Assembly: GCF_002959915.1 (NCBI RefSeq)
Contig: NZ_PPDE01000008.1
Location: 1-64,000 of the forward strand
Source: Veillonella atypica KON
GTDB lineage: Bacteria > Bacillota > Negativicutes > Veillonellales > Veillonellaceae
Reading direction: 5' to 3'
Length of the DNA: 64,000 nt
Program-made: the position numbers and the translations under genes
The notes under the pieces: generated by a model
Seen by the model: the letters and a program-made list of their open reading frames with translations, nothing else
The model's database searches: none
Told to the model about the DNA's origin: nothing
Part shown: positions 60,761 through 64,000 of the stretch, one piece after another
Layout of the letters: every line of letters starts with the position of its first letter
How positions within the stretch are numbered: position 1 is the stretch's first letter

Positions 60761-62188
60761 ATGTTACAGTTAGATTCTGGATTTGAGCTAGATTATAACA
60801 ATATCTATAATGAAAGCTGCATACAGGCAAGGGACATACAAAACTTTGAACGGGCCATTCAAAATGTATGGCGTCATACTAATATTTTGCGATCCACAGG
60901 TTATGAAGAAGGCCACCTATCTAAAGATGGTCAGCCAGAACCAATCTTGTTTTATCAGTTGCCATATATATCAGAAAACGGCATCAATACACCGGATATG
61001 ATGGACCGTTTACATGACTTGGGTGACTATGCTCGTAAAAGTATTGATACTGTTGTTTCTATTGGCATCGGTGGATCTTATCTAGGTAGTAAGGTACTCT
61101 TTGATGTGCAATGTGGTTCATTTTGGAATAACTATACTGATGAAGAACGCAACGGCTATCCGAGATTTTATTTTGCTGGGTTTAATGTAGATGGCCCATA
61201 CTTAGAAGGGCTAATTAAAACCTTAGTATCTCAGGCCGGTGAAAAGGGTAGTGACTATAAAGTTATGCTTGTAGTTACATCAAAGTCTGGTTCCACTATT
61301 GAACCGATGGCTAATTTTATGATTCTTCAAAAAGCACTAGAGGATCATCATATTAATTATGAAGTTACCGTCGTTACAGAAACAAATGATGAGGCACATC
61401 CTACTATTCTTCATGATATGGCTATCAAGCATCAATGGAGAACATTCTCCGTTCCCTATGGTGTAGGAGGCCGATTCTCCGTTTTTACTGAAGTAGGATT
61501 CGTTACAGCTGCTCTTGTGGGATTTGATATTGAAGGATTTTTAGCCGGTGCTGCATCGATGGATATGGCTTGCCAAGAAGAAGATGTTTATAAAAATCCT
61601 GCACTATTTAGTGCATTATTAAAATATATTGCATCTGAGCGATATGGACGTATTATAGAGGTATTCATGCCTTATGGTGAGTCTCTACATTCACTATCCG
61701 ATTGGTATGTACAGCTCTTATCCGAATCATTAGGTAAAATGAGTAATACCTGTCTTCCTTATGGACGTACACCTGTTCCTGCAGTAGGCACGATGGATAT
61801 GCACGCACAAGTGCAAGAACACCAAGAGGGGCGTCTTAACAAGGTAGTTCAATTTATTAAGGTAAGAGATTGGAATACATCATTGGTTGTTCCAAATTTA
61901 TATAGTGAGTACGACAAACTTGATGCAATTGGTGATATTCCTATTAGTGATATCTTAAATAGCGCACTTGATGCAAATCGTGAGGCCCTATCGATAGATA
62001 ATCGTTTTAATATGACCATATCGGTACCAACATTAAATGCATTTCATTTAGGGGAAATTATGTTCATGCATTGTTGGGCTGTGTATTTTGAATCAATTTT
62101 AGCTGGTGTTGATGCCTTTGATCAACCTGGTGTTGAAGTTTATAAACGCTTGATTGGTCCAAAACTTCAAGCTATGAAAAAGTTGTAG
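60761..62188 (+). CDS. pgi: Glucose-6-phosphate isomerase
   Basis: Pgi converts glucose-6-phosphate and fructose-6-phosphate. Seen are TVVSIGIGGSYLGSKVLFD (phosphate loop), VVTSKSGSTIEPMANF, the PGI signature PYGVGGRFSVFTEVGF, and the second signature region. The length (475) is within the range of the bacterial family. ATG at 60761 has AAAGGAG at 7 bases; a TTG three bases before it is less likely. galE starts 22 bases after it. Confidence 0.95.
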   Translation: MLQLDSGFELDYNNIYNESCIQARDIQNFERAIQNVWRHTNILRSTGYEEGHLSKDGQPEPILFYQLPYISENGINTPDMMDRLHDLGDYARKSIDTVVSIGIGGSYLGSKVLFDVQCGSFWNNYTDEERNGYPRFYFAGFNVDGPYLEGLIKTLVSQAGEKGSDYKVMLVVTSKSGSTIEPMANFMILQKALEDHHINYEVTVVTETNDEAHPTILHDMAIKHQWRTFSVPYGVGGRFSVFTEVGFVTAALVGFDIEGFLAGAASMDMACQEEDVYKNPALFSALLKYIASERYGRIIEVFMPYGESLHSLSDWYVQLLSESLGKMSNTCLPYGRTPVPAVGTMDMHAQVQEHQEGRLNKVVQFIKVRDWNTSLVVPNLYSEYDKLDAIGDIPISDILNSALDANREALSIDNRFNMTISVPTLNAFHLGEIMFMHCWAVYFESILAGVDAFDQPGVEVYKRLIGPKLQAMKKL

Positions 62189-62210
62189 TTATTAATGGGG
62201 GAGTAAGTAT

Positions 62211-63200
62211 ATGAATATTTTAGTAACAGGTGGTGCTGGTTATATAGGTAGTCATACGGTTAGAGCATTAATACAGGCTGGTTTTACACCTATTGTCGTT
62301 GATAATTTTTCACGTGGTCACCGTAGTGCTATTCCTAAAGGGGTTAAGGTTATAGAGTTAGATATTGCAGATTCAAAACTTGTCAATATCATGAAAGATA
62401 ATAATATAAAGGGGATTATGCATTTTGCGGCACATTCTCAAGTAGGAGAGTCTATGATTAATCCATCTATTTATTATGAAAATAATGTGGTTGGATCTTA
62501 TCGATTAATAGAATCTGCAAGACAGGCAGGAGTCCAATATTTTGTATTTTCAAGTACAGCTGCTGTTTACGGTGAACCGGAAGAGGTACCTATTGTAGAA
62601 ACCGCTAAGTTACAGCCAACTAATGTATATGGTCGTACTAAGCTAATGATTGAAGAAATGCTTCATGACTATAGTGCTATTTATGGCTCTACTTATGTAG
62701 CGTTACGTTATTTTAATGCTGCAGGTGCAGATGAAAGTGGCAATATTGGTGAAGATCATTCTCCAGAAACTCATTTAATTCCATTAGTATTAGAGGCCGC
62801 TTTAAAAAAGAGACCTCATATTACGGTTTTTGGAACTGATTATGATACTAGTGATGGTACATGTATTCGAGATTATATTCATGTTACTGATTTGGCATCT
62901 GCTCATGTATTAGCTATGAATTACTTAATTAATGGCGGTGGATCAAGAGCTTTTAATTTGGGTAGTGGCAATGGTTTTTCTGTAAAGGATATTATTGAAA
63001 CAGCTAAAAATGTAACTAAAATTGATATTCCCGTGGAGTATGGTGATCGTCGCGCAGGGGACCCAAGTACATTAATCGCATCTTCAGATTGCATTAAGAA
63101 TGTTCTAGGCTGGAATCCACAACATAGTGAATTATCACACATCATAGGGGATGCATGGCGTTGGCATCAATCTCATCCAATGGGTTATGATGATAAATAA
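62211..63200 (+). CDS. galE: UDP-glucose 4-epimerase
   Basis: GalE interconverts UDP-glucose and UDP-galactose for LPS and polysaccharide. Seen are ILVTGGAGYIGSHTVRALI (NAD), FAAHSQVGESM, SSTAAVYGEPE, NVYGRTKLMIEEML (Tyr-x3-Lys), RYFNAAGAD, LIPLVLEAAL and GTCIRDYIHVTDLASAH, the full GalE pattern. The length (329) is standard. It is the last gene of the run from nucleoid protein to pgi and is followed by a strong terminator. Confidence 0.97.
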   Translation: MNILVTGGAGYIGSHTVRALIQAGFTPIVVDNFSRGHRSAIPKGVKVIELDIADSKLVNIMKDNNIKGIMHFAAHSQVGESMINPSIYYENNVVGSYRLIESARQAGVQYFVFSSTAAVYGEPEEVPIVETAKLQPTNVYGRTKLMIEEMLHDYSAIYGSTYVALRYFNAAGADESGNIGEDHSPETHLIPLVLEAALKKRPHITVFGTDYDTSDGTCIRDYIHVTDLASAHVLAMNYLINGGGSRAFNLGSGNGFSVKDIIETAKNVTKIDIPVEYGDRRAGDPSTLIASSDCIKNVLGWNPQHSELSHIIGDAWRWHQSHPMGYDDK

Positions 63201-63230
63201 AACTTTATAACTGATATTTTATGATTTGTC

Positions 63231-63275
63231 AAGGACACTAATAGTCACGGGGGTGACTATTAGTGTCCTTTTTTT
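63231..63275 (+). terminator. Terminator after galE
   Basis: AAGGACACTAATAGTCA and TGACTATTAGTGTCCTT form a 17-bp perfect stem with loop CGGGGG, then seven T. It is the strongest terminator in the window. Confidence 0.96.
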
Positions 63276-63346
63276 ATGTATATTTGTGTTGCATACTGAT
63301 ACTAGATAGATATTTTAATTCCACTATGTGAAAGGAGTCCTGATGA

Positions 63347-63994
63347 ATGAACATACAGGAACGTTTACGAGAAAAATTGTATCCTTATGTGACTCAATGT
63401 AAACGATACAAGAAGAGTCTAGGTGTATTGTTTGTATTAGGTGGAATAGCAATTGGTTGGGGCATATTCTATACACCCGAGGCTGATTATGTCCAGATGG
63501 AGCCTGATTCAACGTCAATGTCGAAATCAGAAGATAAATCTCATGAAATAACATTGTTATACAGTACGAGTAATAACTTGCGAGCTCTTCCTTGGCGTGA
63601 GGTATTAGGCGAATCATTAGACAAAAGTAATGTATCTTCAATATATATGATGGATGAAGAACATAGCGGTGGAGGTCAGCAGAACCTAAATAATAAAGAT
63701 GATTCATCAAAGGTAAAACAAGGTAAACGGAGACATAGTCAGAAGAAAGTAGACCAAGATAGCAGTTCTAGTGCAGAACCAGTTACAACAAAACATAATA
63801 AGCAGAAAACAATTCATGTTAATGGCGTAATACATGGGCCTCAATGGGCTGTAATTTTAAGCAGTGGCACAGAATCTACTGTTGTTATGGAAGGAGATTC
63901 TTGGCATGGTGTAAAGGTAATTAATGTAGATGAAAATGGTGTAACCCTTGATGAAGGAGGCAATGTACGATGTGTATCTATTGGCGAATCATGA
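63347..63994 (+). CDS. Membrane-anchored protein, possibly a type II secretion/type IV pilus component
   Basis: This 215-residue protein has a short basic cytosolic N-terminus and one helix (SLGVLFVLGGIAIGWGIFYT, about 24-43). A long, charged, Ser/Lys/Gln-rich linker follows (about 75-155). A small C-terminal domain (VNGVIHGPQWAVILSSGTESTVVMEGDSWHGVKVINVDENGVTLDEGG) has the "repeated GDxxxGxxVxxIxxxGVxL" pattern of PilP/GspC homology domains. That resemblance is the only basis for the call. AAAGGAG is correctly spaced for the ATG at 63347. The next gene overlaps its stop (ATGA). Confidence 0.6.
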   Translation: MNIQERLREKLYPYVTQCKRYKKSLGVLFVLGGIAIGWGIFYTPEADYVQMEPDSTSMSKSEDKSHEITLLYSTSNNLRALPWREVLGESLDKSNVSSIYMMDEEHSGGGQQNLNNKDDSSKVKQGKRRHSQKKVDQDSSSSAEPVTTKHNKQKTIHVNGVIHGPQWAVILSSGTESTVVMEGDSWHGVKVINVDENGVTLDEGGNVRCVSIGES

Positions 63995-64000
63995 TTATAG
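63991..64000 (+). CDS. Start of a further gene (truncated by the window)
   Basis: ATGATTATAG begins at 63991 and overlaps the preceding stop codon in ATGA, a common form of translational coupling. Only three codons are in the window. GGCGAATC does not give a strong ribosome site. The product cannot be told. Confidence 0.4.

Overview
The window is most likely chromosomal DNA of a Veillonella or close relative (Negativicutes, the outer-membraned Firmicutes). It is AT-rich. It mixes typical Firmicutes genes (PurR repressor beside glmU-prs-pth, RicT, RNase M5-RsmA, a SCIFF peptide with its radical SAM maturase) with an OstA/LptD-like outer-membrane protein. The genus is inferred from gene content and not proven. 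No prophage, insertion sequence or CRISPR array was seen.

Layout. 1-1050: the end of an rRNA operon (23S 3' end, 5S, terminator), then an imperfect second copy of the 5S tail plus terminator around an unexplained structured 125-nt insert, a molbindin-like gene and tRNA-Gly. 1187-5649: a PepSY membrane protein, two tandem NhaA antiporters and a 3D-domain wall protein. 5790-9679: purR-glmU-prs-pth. 9738-18191: housekeeping genes (PLP decarboxylase, tmk, holB, ricT, trmN6-like, rsmI, metG, tatD), many with stop/start overlaps. 18343-23557: a polyphosphate cluster of Ppx-HD, a second Ppx-like protein that has lost its key motifs, and Ppk1. 23974-24945: a G5/3D-domain protein with a clear promoter. 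25065-28280 (minus strand): msrAB, a MetE-like methyltransferase and a LysR regulator. 28388-36822: rnmV, rsmA, gltS, prfC, topB and a DEAD-box helicase.

37216-42892 is an iron locus. A Fur-box-like operator overlaps the feoAB promoter. A second set of Fur-like half sites precedes a FeoB-associated Cys-rich peptide, a DUF6110-like protein and a P-type ATPase whose membrane motif is FSCALK instead of CPC. 43034-45007 holds two unknown membrane proteins and an ECF substrate-binding component. 45079-46799 is a ranthipeptide (SCIFF) system: a 47-residue six-cysteine precursor and its SPASM radical SAM maturase. 46838-51586 is hypF-hypC-hypD-hypE for [NiFe]-hydrogenase cyanide-ligand synthesis; hypA and hypB are not in the window. 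51772-55901 is an envelope block: an unknown exported protein, a repeat-bearing exported protein, the OstA/LptD-like protein and galU. 56080-57159 pairs a hotdog-like protein with the biotin transporter BioY behind a strong promoter and inverted repeat. 57352-63200 holds a nucleoid-associated protein, ybaK, an RNase H with a viroplasmin-type domain, two sugar-nucleotide epimerases, a DUF1294 protein and pgi. The window ends in a new operon starting with a membrane-anchored protein that may belong to a secretion or pilus machine.

Most coding calls rest on conserved motifs and length. Promoter and operator calls rest on reading by eye and are less certain.
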